Assembly: GCF_000250675.2 (NCBI RefSeq)
Contig: NC_018681.1
Location: 1,674,001 to 1,738,000, forward strand
Source: Nocardia brasiliensis ATCC 700358
GTDB lineage: Bacteria; Actinomycetota; Actinomycetes; Mycobacteriales; Mycobacteriaceae
Direction of reading: 5' to 3'
Length of the DNA stretch: 64,000 nt
A program made the translations under genes and the position numbers. The notes under the pieces were generated by a model. It saw only the letters and a program-made list of their open reading frames with translations, was not told where the DNA came from and did no database searches. Position 1 is the first letter of the stretch. Every line of letters starts with the position of its first letter. This document shows positions 1 through 9,199 of the stretch, piece after piece.

Positions 1-102
1 CCCACCGGGCAGGCTCACCGACAGCATCGCCGCGAGGGCCACCACGGTGGTGCGCACCGCGACCCCGGCCCGCGACGATCGTCTCTTCCGTCGAACATGC
101 AT
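1..102 (-). CDS. N-terminus of an exported or membrane protein (cut by window edge)
   Basis: The minus strand has an ATG at 102 followed by 34 open codons running off the left edge. The start encodes a basic stretch (MHVRRKRRSSR) followed by a hydrophobic, alanine- and valine-rich segment (TTVVALAAMLSVSL), which is a typical signal peptide or signal anchor. An AAGGGAG ribosome binding site lies at 114-120, about 11 nt upstream. The function cannot be told from this fragment. It is divergent from the NRPS gene. Confidence 0.6.
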   Translation of the reverse strand, partial: MHVRRKRRSSRAGVAVRTTVVALAAMLSVSLPGG

Positions 103-805
103 CTGTCTGCGTACTCCCTTTGCTTGCGGTGCGCCGAGCGGACCCACGGTTACCCGACCGGTTATGTCTGTCCCTACGGGAAAACTGTTACACGGCAGCG
201 TTGTTCGGCTACGCGGGCATCTCGCTGCCGGTGCGCGATCCGCCACCGGTCTGCGGTGGGCTGCTTCGGTGAATGCATATCCATTTATGCCGGCTACATC
301 GAGTTAAGCTGCTGCTTATTATTTCGGGTAAAGAGTCAATATGCTCGTCTCGACCATGCGGTCGGCTACGGCTTCGACTTGTTTGGCAATAAATCTCATG
401 AATTCCTAACGATGCCCCTATCGCATATGTGGCATGGGTCACTGATCGGCGTGAGTTCGCTTGTGCCGCAAATGGCAAGCAATGGTCCGTCGGGTCTCTG
501 GTTCAGAATATCGATTCTTATTGTTAACCACCTGGATGCGGCGCGAGCGCTGCGTTGCCACATGTGCAACCTTTCGATACCGACCGCGCGGTAGCCTTGG
601 ATGGGAGCTATCTGACAGCAACTTTCATTTGAAAACCTCGATCGGGAGTGGGAAGGTGCGGTTCATGATAAGAATCCGGCGAGCGATCGGCGGCCGTGCT
701 GTCGACGTAGGGAAATCCGACACGCCGCGAACTGGTCAAGTGACCAATCGCGACAGCAGTCGCTGAGCAAGCTGCTGAACAAAGAAATGTGCAGGGGAGA
801 TCGAA
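103..805. other. 700-bp divergent intergenic region, no supported gene
   Basis: This region is visibly richer in A+T than its surroundings (especially about 290-560), as expected for promoters of the two divergent genes. Short ORFs exist in it but have no ribosome binding site, codon bias or recognisable protein. An imperfect dyad built on GTTGC...GCAAC lies at 554-570. No repeat array or RNA gene was recognised. Confidence 0.5.
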
Positions 806-3800
806 GTGCGGGATAGCGCGTCCGTAGCGGCTGGGCCGACGCGGGAACCGAGTCGTGCGCGACGGGCGCGGGCGTCGCGGTCCGGGGGCGCCACGCTGCC
901 GCGATTGCTGGCGGTTGCGGTGGAAGCCGATCCGGACGGGACCGCGGTCGCGTTCCGGGGCGCCGCGTTGCGCTATCGCGAGCTGGACGATCTCTCGTCG
1001 CGCTTGGCGCGCCTGCTGATCGGCCGGGGGATCGGCCCCGGGGATCTGGTCGCGGTCGTGATCGAATCCTCGGTCGAGGCGGTGCTCGTGATGTGGGCGG
1101 TGGCGAAGACCGGCGCGGGCTTTCTCGTGCTCGACCCGCACGAGTCCGAGGGGCGGGAGCGGTTGGTGACGGCCGCGGGGCCGGTCATCGGCTGTACGGC
1201 GGCGGCGACCCGCGCGAATACGCCGTCCTGGCTCCGATGGCTGGTGGTCGATGATCCCGGCGTGCGGCGCGAACTCGCCCAGTTGTCCAGTGAGCCAGTG
1301 ACTTACGTGGATCGGCTCCGCCCCGTGCAGGGTGCTGACATCGCCTATCTGTCCGGGTCGTGCACCGGGGGTGGCGAAGTCGTGCCCGTGACGCAGGCCG
1401 AGGTGGCGGCGATCGGACCGCTTCTCGAGCGCGGACAGGTGCCGGGCCAACTCGGCGTCTTCTTCGGCACCGTCTTTCCGCGCACGGCGTATCCGAGCCC
1501 GGACAAGACGTTGGCCACCTTGTTCGACGAGGTGGTCCGGGCGTTCCCGGACGCCACCGCGGTGACCTGCGGTCCCGCGACGCTGACCTATCGCGAGCTC
1601 GACGTGCGGTCGAACAGGTTGGCGCGCAGGCTGATCGCGCGCGGGATCGGCCCGGAGCATGTGGTGGCGGTGGCACTGCCGCGCTCGGTGGATCTGGTGG
1701 TCGCACTCCTGGCGATCATCAAGGCGGGCGGCGGCTATCTGCCGATCGATCCGGCTTATCCGGCCGACCGGATCGCCTATCTGCTCGCCGACGCCGCACC
1801 GGCGTGCGTGCTGACCCGTGCCGGAATTACGCTGCCCGGCACCACACCCACGATCGATGTGGGCCGGGTGGTCGATCTCAACGGAGCGCCGATCGACGAC
1901 GACGAGCGTGTGCTGGCCTTGCGGCCGGAGAACCTCGCGTACGTGATCTACACCTCCGGTTCCACCGGACGGCCCAAAGGCGTGCAGGTCCCGCATCGCA
2001 ACGTGCTCGCGTTGTTCGCGAACACCAGGGCGCAGTTCGGCTTCGACCAGCGGGACGTGTGGACGATGTTCCACTCGTACGCCTTCGACTTCGCGGTGTG
2101 GGAGCTGTGGGGGGCGTTGCTGCACGGCGGCAAGTTGGTGGTCGTGGACTACGAAACCTCTCGCGCCCCCGGCCAATTCCTGGAATTGCTGCGTTCGGAG
2201 CGAGTTACCGTGCTGAATCAAACGCCCTCGGCGTTCTATCAGCTCGCGGAGGCGGACCGCGTGGCATCGTCAGACGACGCGGTTGATGCGCCATTGTCAT
2301 TGCGGTACATCGTATTCGGTGGCGAGGCGCTCGATTTCCGGCGCGTGGACGCGTGGCAGGATCGGCACGGCCCGGGCACCCGGTTGGTGAATATGTACGG
2401 CATCACCGAGACCACCGTGCATACCACTTTTCATGCCGTCGCCATCGGTGAGCGCAGCGTAATCGGCGCTGCCATCCCCGGTTTGCGAATTCTGGTGCTC
2501 GACGACCGGATGCGTCCGGTCCCGGCGGGCGTGCCGGGGGAGATCTATGTCGCGGGCGCGCAGCTGGCGCGAGGCTACCTCGGCCGCGCCGGTCTGACCG
2601 CGGGCCGGTTCGTGGCGAACCCGTTCGCTTCCAACGGTTCCCGTCTCTATCGGTCGGGTGATATGGCCGCCTGGCAGGCCGACGGCAAGCTCGTCTACCT
2701 CGGCCGTGCCGACCACCAGGTGAAGGTGCGCGGGTTCCGCATCGAACTCGGCGAAATCGAGACCGCGCTGCTCGCTGTGGCATCGGTGCGGCAGGCGGCT
2801 GTGGTCGTCCGCGAGGACACCCCGGGTGATCGACGGATCGTCGCCTACCTGGTCGGACAGGTAGTGCCCGCGGTGGTGCGCGCCGCGGTGGCCAAGCTGC
2901 TGCCGGACCATATGGTGCCCTCGGCGATCGTCCATGTCGACGCACTGCCGCTGACCGCGCACGGCAAGCTGGACCGTAAGGCGTTGCCCGCGCCGGTCGT
3001 CGATACCGCGGTATTCCGTGCGCCGACGCACCCCCTCGAACGGACCGTCGCCGAGGTATTCGCCTCGGTCCTCGGCGATGTTCGAATCGGCTTGGACGAC
3101 AACTTCTTCGCACTCGGCGGCAACTCGCTGCTGGCCGCGCAGGCCGCGGCCCGGCTCGGCGCGGCCCTGGATGCGCGCGTGCCCGCGCGGCTGCTCTTCC
3201 ACGCGCCCACGGTCGCGGATCTGGCCGTCGAGGTCGGCAGGCATCTGGGCGCGGGGGCGCGCAGGCCGCTCGTGGCCGGACCGCGCCCGGAGCACATCCC
3301 GCTCTCGGTGGCCCAGCAGCGCATGTGGTTCATCAATCAATTCGACCCCGCCTCGGCGGTCTACAACATTCCGGTCGCGGTGCGGCTGACCGGCGAACTC
3401 GACCCGGCGGCGCTGCGCCTGGCGGTCGGCGATGTGATCGCACGGCACGAAACGCTGCGCACCTACTATCCGCAATCCGACGGCGTTGCCTACCAGGCGA
3501 TCCTGGACCCAGCGCAGACGGCGATCGATCTCACCGTGGAAACGATCGACCCGGCGGCGGTGCTGCCGCGGATCTTCGCGGTGGCGACCACCGGATTCGA
3601 TGTGGCAGTGCAGGTTCCGCTGCGAGCCGAACTGTTCCGGATCGCCGCCGGGGCCGCGACCACCGAGCACGTGCTGGTCCTCGTCGCGCATCACATCTGC
3701 AGCGACGGGTGGTCGATGCTGCCGTTGACCCGAGATGTGATGGTGGCCTACGCGGCTCGCTCGACCGGCGTCGCGCCCGAGTGGGCGCCGCTGCCGGTGC

Positions 3801-6800
3801 AGTACGCCGATTTCAGTGTCTGGCAGCGGGCGACCCTCGGTGCCGACACCGATCCGGACAGCTTGCTCGCGGGCCAGGCGCGGTTCTGGCGCGCCGAACT
3901 GGCCGGTGCGCCCGACGAACTCGACCTGCCGTTCGATCGGCCGCGGCCCGCGACGCGCTCGTTCGCCGGTGGGCACGTGGCCTTTTCGATCGACGGCGCG
4001 GTGTATCGCGGACTGACGGAACTGTCCCGCGAGCACAACGCGACGTTGTTCATGGTGGTGCACGCCGCTTTCGCGATCTTGCTGTCCCGGTGGTCGGGTA
4101 CCGACGACATCGCCGTCGGCACGGCGGTGGCGGGGCGCGGCGAACCCGAACTCGACGATCTCATCGGCATGTTCGTCAACACGCTGGTCCTGCGTACGCG
4201 AGTGCGCGGACAGGGGAACTTCGAGGAATTGCTCGCGCGGGTCCGCGACAGCGACCTGCAGGCGTTCGCGCACGCCGACATTCCGTTCGAGCGGTTGGTC
4301 GAACTGCTCGAGCCGGACCGCTCGACCGCGCGAAATCCCTTGTTCCAGATCGGCTTGGCGTTCCAGAACCTGCCGGCGACGGCATTCGAACTACCCGGGC
4401 TGTCGGTCACCGCGGTCGATTTCGACAACGATATCGAGAAGTGCGACCTGTCCCTGGTGATCGGGGAGAGCGATGCAGGGCTCGCGGGCCGGTTCTCCTA
4501 CGCGCGGGACCTGTTCGACGAAGTCACGATTCGGCACGCCGCCGAACGGTTCGCGCGGTTGCTCGCGGCGATCGTCGCTCAGCCGCGCCGGCCGGTGGGG
4601 GATCTGCCGCTGCTCGCCGCCGACGAGTACACCGCGCTCACCCGGAACCACCCCGTGCCGATGCCGCCGGGCGTGCCGATGCCGGACCTGCTGCTGCGGG
4701 GCCTGGCGCATGGGCGTGCCCGCATCGCGGTCCGCGAGAACGGCCGCTCGATCAGTTACGGCGAACTCGACGAGTACTCCTCGCGGCTGGCGCGCGTGCT
4801 GATCGATCACGGCGTGGGCCCGGAGCGACTCGTCGTCGTGGCGTTGCCGCGCGGGTACGCGATGCTCGCCGCGGCGCTGGCGGTGGGCAAAGCCGGCGGC
4901 GCCTACGTTCCGGTCGACCCGGCGTATCCGGTGGATCGGGTGCGTCACATGGTGATCGACTCGGCGGCAGTAGTGGGTGTCACCACCACTGAACACCTGG
5001 AGCGACTGCCCAGCGAGGTGACCTGGCTCGAACTCGATCATCCCGACGTCGCCGCACTCGTCGCGCGCCGCTCGGCAGCGCCGGTCACCGATATCGATCG
5101 GAGAACGCCACTGCGCCTGCACAATCCGGCATATCTGATCTACACCTCCGGGTCGACAGGGGTGCCGAAGGGGGTCGTGGTGACGCACGCGGGACTGGCC
5201 GGGTTGGTCGAGCATGCCGTGGATGAATTGGGCATTGACTCGGAACATGTTCTGTTGCATTCGATTTCGCCGAGTTTCGACCCGGCCGCGCTGGAGTGGC
5301 TGTGCGCGTTGTCGGTCGGTGCGACCTTGGTGGTGCTACCGCCCACCGTGTTCGGCGGCCCCGAGTTCGCCGCAGTGCTGCGCGACGAGCGGGTGACGCA
5401 TTGCAGCGTCACTCCGGCCGTGCTCAGCACCGCCGACCCGGCTGCGGTGCCGACCCGCACGTTCCTGGTGGGCGGCGATGTCACCCCGCCCGATCTGGTG
5501 GCGAAGTGGGAGCCCGGCCGTCGCTACGTCAACGCCTACGGCCCGACCGAGGTCACCATCGCGGCCACCTTCGGTGCCCAGCACGCGGGGCGCGAAGTGA
5601 CCATCGGCGGACCGGTGCGCGGGGTGACCGCGGTGGTGCTGGACGCTCGGCTGCATCCCGTACCGCCGGGCGTGACCGGCGAATTGTACTTAGCGGGTGC
5701 CACTTTGGCCCGCGGCTATCATGACCGCGCCGCGCTCACAGCGCACCGGTTCGTCGCCAACCCCTGGGGTGCGCCGGGGGAGCGGATGTTCCGGACCGGT
5801 GATCTGGTGCGCTGGTATGCGCCGAGCGACGGGCAGTCGGCACTGAAGTACGTGGGGCGCTCCGACTTCCAGGTGAAGATCCGTGGGTTCCGGATCGAAC
5901 TCGGTGAAATCGACGCGGTGCTGGGCGCACCCGACGAGGTCGGGTTCGCGGTCACCGTCGGACACGAGACACCCACGGGAGAAACGGTTCTGGTCGGCTA
6001 CGTGCGCGCGGCACCGGGACGCACACTCGACCCGGACCGGCTTCGCACGGAGGCCGAGCGCATTCTGCCGCGGCACATGGTGCCCGCCGCGATCGTCGTG
6101 CTCGATGAGGTACCGCTGACCCCGGTCGGCAAGCTCGATCGAAAGGCGCTGCCCGCGCCCAGCTTCGACGCGACGACGTTCCGCGCGCCGGCCACACCGA
6201 CCGAGGAGATCGTGGCCGCGGTCTTCGCGGAGGTGCTCGACCTCGACCACGTCGGCGCAGACGACGACTTCTTCGCGCGCGGCGGTACCTCCCTGCGCAC
6301 ACTCGCCCTGCAACACGCGTTGGCGGCGCGCGGCATCGAGTTGCCGGTCGCGGCGGTGTTCGGCGCGTCCACCGTGCGTGCGCTCGCCGCGCGCATCGCG
6401 GGTCAGGAAGCTGCGGTGCACGACCCGGCCATGGTCGCCGCCGATGCGGTGCTCGCGCCGGACATCTCGGTCGACGGTCTCGCGCCGAGTCACCGCGGCG
6501 GCGCCCGTGACGTGCTGTTGACCGGTGCGACCGGGTTCGTCGGCGCGTACCTGTTGCGCGAACTACTGGACCGCACCGACGCCGTGGTGTGGTGTCTGGT
6601 GCGCGCCGAGAATGCCCGGGCCGGCCGTACGCGAATCCAGGAGGCCCTGCAGCTGTACCAGCTGTGGGACGACGCGCTGGAGACCCGGATCGTCCCGGTG
6701 CCAGGCGATCTCGCGCAACCTGCGTTCGGTCTGTCCGATACCGAACATGCCTGGCTTGCCGACCGGATCGACGTCATCTACCACAACGGTGCCCGCGTCA

Positions 6801-7612
6801 ACCACCTCGAGCACTATTCGCGCTTGCGTGCCGCCAATGTCGAAGGAACCCGGGAAGTGCTGCGGCTGGCCACCACTCGTCGGCTCAAACCCGTGCACTT
6901 CGTCTCGACCGTCAACACCGTGATCTCGGCCGCGCCCGGGGCATCCGTGTACGAGCACACCCGGCTCGCGGCGGACGAGCTACCGGGACAGGGATACATC
7001 TCGTCCAAATGGGCTGCCGAGCAACTGATCCTGCAAGCCGCCGAGCGCGGTGTGCCCGCGCGGGTCTATCGCCCGGGATTGGTGTCCGGGGACCTTCAGG
7101 TCGGCATCAACAGCACCGACGACTCGTTCTGGAACATGATCCGCGCGGCGGTGATCCTCGGTGTCGCCCCCGACGTCGGCGCGGCGCGCATCGCACTGGT
7201 GCCGGTGACCTACGTGGCGCGGGCCATCGTCGAAATCTCGCTGAATCCCGCCACCGCCACCGCCTACCATCTGGTGAACGACGAGCCGGTGGCGATCCGC
7301 ACCCTCTTCGACTGTCTGCGCCGCCACGGATTACCCATCGAGACAACAACATTCGACGACGTCCGCCGCCGCCTCACCGAACAGGCACACACCCGCTTCC
7401 AGACCGGCGACGACTCCCTGGTCCGCGCCGCCCTGCTCGGCGGCAACTTCGCCACCACCCCACCCGACCTGGTCATCGACGCCACCAACACCGCCCGCGC
7501 CCTCACCGGCAGCGCGATCACCTGCCACCCCATCGACGCCCACGCCCTGGACACCTACATCACCGCCTTCCGCCGCACCGGCTTCTTCCCCGCCCGTAAC
7601 AGTTCCGGCTGA
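806..7612 (+). CDS. Dimodular non-ribosomal peptide synthetase with terminal thioester reductase
   Basis: This 2268-residue protein has the order: adenylation fragment (about 20-215), full A1 (about 230-730, core SGSTGRPKG near 382), carrier T1 (Ser near 773 in GGNSL), LCL-type condensation domain (HHICSDG near 961), A2 (SGSTGVPKG near 1445), carrier T2 (GGTSL near 1828) and a reductase domain (about 1900-2268). The reductase has a TGATGFVG nucleotide fold and a YISSK catalytic pair, so a dipeptidyl product should be released as an aldehyde or alcohol. Aligning A1 by eye gives a specificity code near D-F-W-N-V-G-M-V-H, close to the known threonine code. A2 reads near D-P-L-S-L-G-A-I-A and is not assignable. 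The GTG start has AGGGGAG 6 nt upstream. There is no thioesterase, MbtH or transporter beside it. Confidence 0.9.
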   Translation: MRDSASVAAGPTREPSRARRARASRSGGATLPRLLAVAVEADPDGTAVAFRGAALRYRELDDLSSRLARLLIGRGIGPGDLVAVVIESSVEAVLVMWAVAKTGAGFLVLDPHESEGRERLVTAAGPVIGCTAAATRANTPSWLRWLVVDDPGVRRELAQLSSEPVTYVDRLRPVQGADIAYLSGSCTGGGEVVPVTQAEVAAIGPLLERGQVPGQLGVFFGTVFPRTAYPSPDKTLATLFDEVVRAFPDATAVTCGPATLTYRELDVRSNRLARRLIARGIGPEHVVAVALPRSVDLVVALLAIIKAGGGYLPIDPAYPADRIAYLLADAAPACVLTRAGITLPGTTPTIDVGRVVDLNGAPIDDDERVLALRPENLAYVIYTSGSTGRPKGVQVPHRNVLALFANTRAQFGFDQRDVWTMFHSYAFDFAVWELWGALLHGGKLVVVDYETSRAPGQFLELLRSERVTVLNQTPSAFYQLAEADRVASSDDAVDAPLSLRYIVFGGEALDFRRVDAWQDRHGPGTRLVNMYGITETTVHTTFHAVAIGERSVIGAAIPGLRILVLDDRMRPVPAGVPGEIYVAGAQLARGYLGRAGLTAGRFVANPFASNGSRLYRSGDMAAWQADGKLVYLGRADHQVKVRGFRIELGEIETALLAVASVRQAAVVVREDTPGDRRIVAYLVGQVVPAVVRAAVAKLLPDHMVPSAIVHVDALPLTAHGKLDRKALPAPVVDTAVFRAPTHPLERTVAEVFASVLGDVRIGLDDNFFALGGNSLLAAQAAARLGAALDARVPARLLFHAPTVADLAVEVGRHLGAGARRPLVAGPRPEHIPLSVAQQRMWFINQFDPASAVYNIPVAVRLTGELDPAALRLAVGDVIARHETLRTYYPQSDGVAYQAILDPAQTAIDLTVETIDPAAVLPRIFAVATTGFDVAVQVPLRAELFRIAAGAATTEHVLVLVAHHICSDGWSMLPLTRDVMVAYAARSTGVAPEWAPLPVQYADFSVWQRATLGADTDPDSLLAGQARFWRAELAGAPDELDLPFDRPRPATRSFAGGHVAFSIDGAVYRGLTELSREHNATLFMVVHAAFAILLSRWSGTDDIAVGTAVAGRGEPELDDLIGMFVNTLVLRTRVRGQGNFEELLARVRDSDLQAFAHADIPFERLVELLEPDRSTARNPLFQIGLAFQNLPATAFELPGLSVTAVDFDNDIEKCDLSLVIGESDAGLAGRFSYARDLFDEVTIRHAAERFARLLAAIVAQPRRPVGDLPLLAADEYTALTRNHPVPMPPGVPMPDLLLRGLAHGRARIAVRENGRSISYGELDEYSSRLARVLIDHGVGPERLVVVALPRGYAMLAAALAVGKAGGAYVPVDPAYPVDRVRHMVIDSAAVVGVTTTEHLERLPSEVTWLELDHPDVAALVARRSAAPVTDIDRRTPLRLHNPAYLIYTSGSTGVPKGVVVTHAGLAGLVEHAVDELGIDSEHVLLHSISPSFDPAALEWLCALSVGATLVVLPPTVFGGPEFAAVLRDERVTHCSVTPAVLSTADPAAVPTRTFLVGGDVTPPDLVAKWEPGRRYVNAYGPTEVTIAATFGAQHAGREVTIGGPVRGVTAVVLDARLHPVPPGVTGELYLAGATLARGYHDRAALTAHRFVANPWGAPGERMFRTGDLVRWYAPSDGQSALKYVGRSDFQVKIRGFRIELGEIDAVLGAPDEVGFAVTVGHETPTGETVLVGYVRAAPGRTLDPDRLRTEAERILPRHMVPAAIVVLDEVPLTPVGKLDRKALPAPSFDATTFRAPATPTEEIVAAVFAEVLDLDHVGADDDFFARGGTSLRTLALQHALAARGIELPVAAVFGASTVRALAARIAGQEAAVHDPAMVAADAVLAPDISVDGLAPSHRGGARDVLLTGATGFVGAYLLRELLDRTDAVVWCLVRAENARAGRTRIQEALQLYQLWDDALETRIVPVPGDLAQPAFGLSDTEHAWLADRIDVIYHNGARVNHLEHYSRLRAANVEGTREVLRLATTRRLKPVHFVSTVNTVISAAPGASVYEHTRLAADELPGQGYISSKWAAEQLILQAAERGVPARVYRPGLVSGDLQVGINSTDDSFWNMIRAAVILGVAPDVGAARIALVPVTYVARAIVEISLNPATATAYHLVNDEPVAIRTLFDCLRRHGLPIETTTFDDVRRRLTEQAHTRFQTGDDSLVRAALLGGNFATTPPDLVIDATNTARALTGSAITCHPIDAHALDTYITAFRRTGFFPARNSSG

Positions 7613-7707
7613 CGTGCGCACAGATCCCTGCGGCAGTTGCCGTGGCGCTTCGGGATCGGTGGTTGCGGCAGTCGGTTGCCGGGTATGACGTGTGTCGTTG
7701 ATGGTTC

Positions 7708-7816
7708 GCGTTTGGGGTTGCTGGCTGCCGGGGCGGCGTTTGCCCTGCGTTGTTGCGTTTGGGTTTTGGTTGCCGGGGCGGCGGGGCGGCGTGGGCCCTG
7801 CGTTGTTGCGTTTGGG
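7708..7816. repeat. Degenerate direct repeat, about 50-bp unit
   Basis: GCGTTTGGG recurs at 7708, 7755 and 7808, each time beside a TTGCCGGGGCGGCG-like block. The stretch CCCTGCGTTGTTGCGTTTGG is identical at 7743 and 7796. The unit is imperfect (47 and 53 bp spacing) and contains no obvious coding sense. Confidence 0.6.
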
Positions 7817-8028
7817 GTAGTTGGCTGGCTCCCGAAGTTTGCCAGCTCAGTGAGGTGTTCCTGCCGCGGGAGTTACCTGGATAGTGCTGAGCGCGTCGGG
7901 TGCCGTCCCCGGCTGTAGGCGCGGGTCAGGTGCGCGATGTCGCGACCCGGCGTGGTCGTCTGGCTGTGGTGCCGTGCTCGAGCGTTCCTTGCTGGGGGCG
8001 GGCGAATGGTCTGTGGGTGCTTGGGGAT

Positions 8029-8100
8029 CCGCACCAGTTCTCGGGATTTACACCGCTTTCGGGCGGCCAGAAAGGGTGTAGATCCCGAGAAGTGGTGCGG
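8029..8100. repeat. Long imperfect hairpin (about 31-bp stem, 9-nt loop)
   Basis: The left arm 8029-8060 pairs with the right arm 8070-8100 with only about two mismatches and one bulge, around the loop at 8061-8069. Both arms carry a CTCGGGAT / ATCCCGAG core. It lies between converging genes, so it may act as a bidirectional terminator. The stem is longer than a usual terminator and lacks a T-tract, so it may instead be a small palindromic element. Confidence 0.65.
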
Positions 8101-8220
8101 CTGTGGGGTCTCCGCGTGTGGACACGCACCAAGCTGTCGCTTGGTACACGCCGACCTGGGGTTCTGGCCGTGATCCGCTGCAGGTGACAGTGCGCCTAGG
8201 GGGCCTCACAGACCGTCTCT

Positions 8221-8254
8221 ACGGTTCACAGCAGCTACAACCCCTGTGAACCGT
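8221..8254. terminator. Perfect 11-bp inverted repeat between converging genes
   Basis: ACGGTTCACAG (8221-8231) and CTGTGAACCGT (8244-8254) are exact complements separated by 12 nt. A further CTGTGAA copy follows at about 8263. The position downstream of both the NRPS and the MerR gene fits a bidirectional terminator, although a protein-binding dyad cannot be excluded. Confidence 0.45.
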
Positions 8255-8375
8255 ATCGAAACTCTGTGAAGCCCACCTATCTGTCGCTTGGTACACGCCA
8301 CGCCGCTCAGTCGGGCCTTCCGAGGCCCTCCCGGGCACAGGCCCGCTGCCATTGGAGTGCAACAGAATTCGCCGT

Positions 8376-9101
8376 CTAGCCACTGTCGAGTAGCCGGCTC
8401 ACCCGAGCGAGAACGTCGAGTTGCGCGGGGTTGTACAGGTCATCGATGGCTGTGCCGATGGCCTCGGCGGCGAAGCGGCGGCCGCGGGGTGCGTCGTCGG
8501 TGGTGGTGAGCAGTCCGGGGTGGGCGGTGACCAAGGCGCGGATGAGGGGAACGGTGCGTTCGGCGAGGTCCTGTTTGGTGTGGTCGTCGGCGTCGGCGGG
8601 GAGTCGATCGAATTCGAGGGCTTCGGGTTCGGTGCGGTAGTCCTGGAACAGTTCGATGTAGGTTTCGATGCCGGCGGGTCCGAGCACTCGCGACAGCACC
8701 ACGATGAAAGCCCGGTCGGCTTCGGAGAGTTCGATGTGGGCGGAGGCGGCGGCCAGCGCGGGTGGAAGTTCGGCCGGCGTGCCCTGCGTCATGGCGGTGG
8801 CGAGCTCGGTCCGGACCTGTTGCAGGCGTGCGATGTTCGCGGCCAGCTCGGCGTCCAAGGTGCGTAACGCTTGTTCCGGCGGGACGTCGGCCGTGCCCAT
8901 GGCGGCGATCTGGGACAGCGAGAACCCTAGTTCGGTCAGCCGTTTGATGCGCAGCAGCCGCACGAGGTGCGCGACGCCGTAACTCTTGTAGCCGTTCGCG
9001 CGGCGTTCGGGCTCGGCGAGCAACCCGACCTCGTGGTAGTGCCGGACCGCTCGCAAAGTGGTGCCTGCCAGCTCGGCGAGCTGGCTGGTGCTCCACGCCA
9101 T
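8376..9101 (-). CDS. MerR-family transcriptional regulator
   Basis: This is a protein of about 241 residues. It has an N-terminal MerR winged helix (STSQLAELAGTTLRAVRHYHEVGLL, then the wing GYKSYG), a long dimerisation helix, and an acidic helical C-terminal domain with no Cys cluster. It therefore resembles multidrug or ligand-sensing MerR proteins rather than metal sensors. The start is the ATG at 9101 because GGCGAAAGGACAG lies just upstream; an in-frame start at 9182 would overlap the shared promoter. It is divergent from the S9 peptidase and probably controls it through the 9139-9169 promoter. Confidence 0.85.
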   Translation of the reverse strand: MAWSTSQLAELAGTTLRAVRHYHEVGLLAEPERRANGYKSYGVAHLVRLLRIKRLTELGFSLSQIAAMGTADVPPEQALRTLDAELAANIARLQQVRTELATAMTQGTPAELPPALAAASAHIELSEADRAFIVVLSRVLGPAGIETYIELFQDYRTEPEALEFDRLPADADDHTKQDLAERTVPLIRALVTAHPGLLTTTDDAPRGRRFAAEAIGTAIDDLYNPAQLDVLARVSRLLDSG

Positions 9102-9138
9102 GGGCTGTCCTTTCGCCGTGTTCTCGCGCACATCCGGC

Positions 9139-9169
9139 TTGAGTGTGCCGCAACGGCACGGTGTCTGCT
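9139..9169 (+). promoter_or_regulatory. MerR-type promoter with 19-bp spacer and dyad operator
   Basis: TTGAGT (9139-9144) and TCTGCT (9164-9169) are separated by exactly 19 bp. The spacer carries the perfect dyad GTGCCG-CAA-CGGCAC (9145-9159). Over-long spacers holding a dyad are the hallmark of MerR-activated promoters. It lies between the divergent MerR gene and the peptidase and points towards the peptidase. Confidence 0.6.
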
Positions 9170-9199
9170 GGCATCGGAGCACCGAGCGAAAGGACAGTC

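Larger units (their letters stand above)
7613..8375. other. Convergent intergenic region with hairpins and short repeats
   Basis: This is 760 bp between the converging NRPS and MerR genes. It holds a G/T-rich degenerate repeat (7708-7816), a 31-bp imperfect hairpin (8029-8100), a perfect 11-bp inverted repeat (8221-8254) and a 19-nt direct repeat (8134-8152 and 8281-8299). Short ORFs across it (for example 7900-8187) run through these repeats and lack convincing starts, so I do not call a gene. Confidence 0.6.

Noticed and set aside
608..4273. Long antisense frames opposite the NRPS (608-2221 and 2297-4273)
   Set aside because: They mirror the NRPS coding sequence, have Arg/His-rich low-complexity translations and no start signals.
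7708..7816. CRISPR array
   Set aside because: Only two to three imperfect G/T-rich repeats without unique spacers of constant length and with no cas genes.
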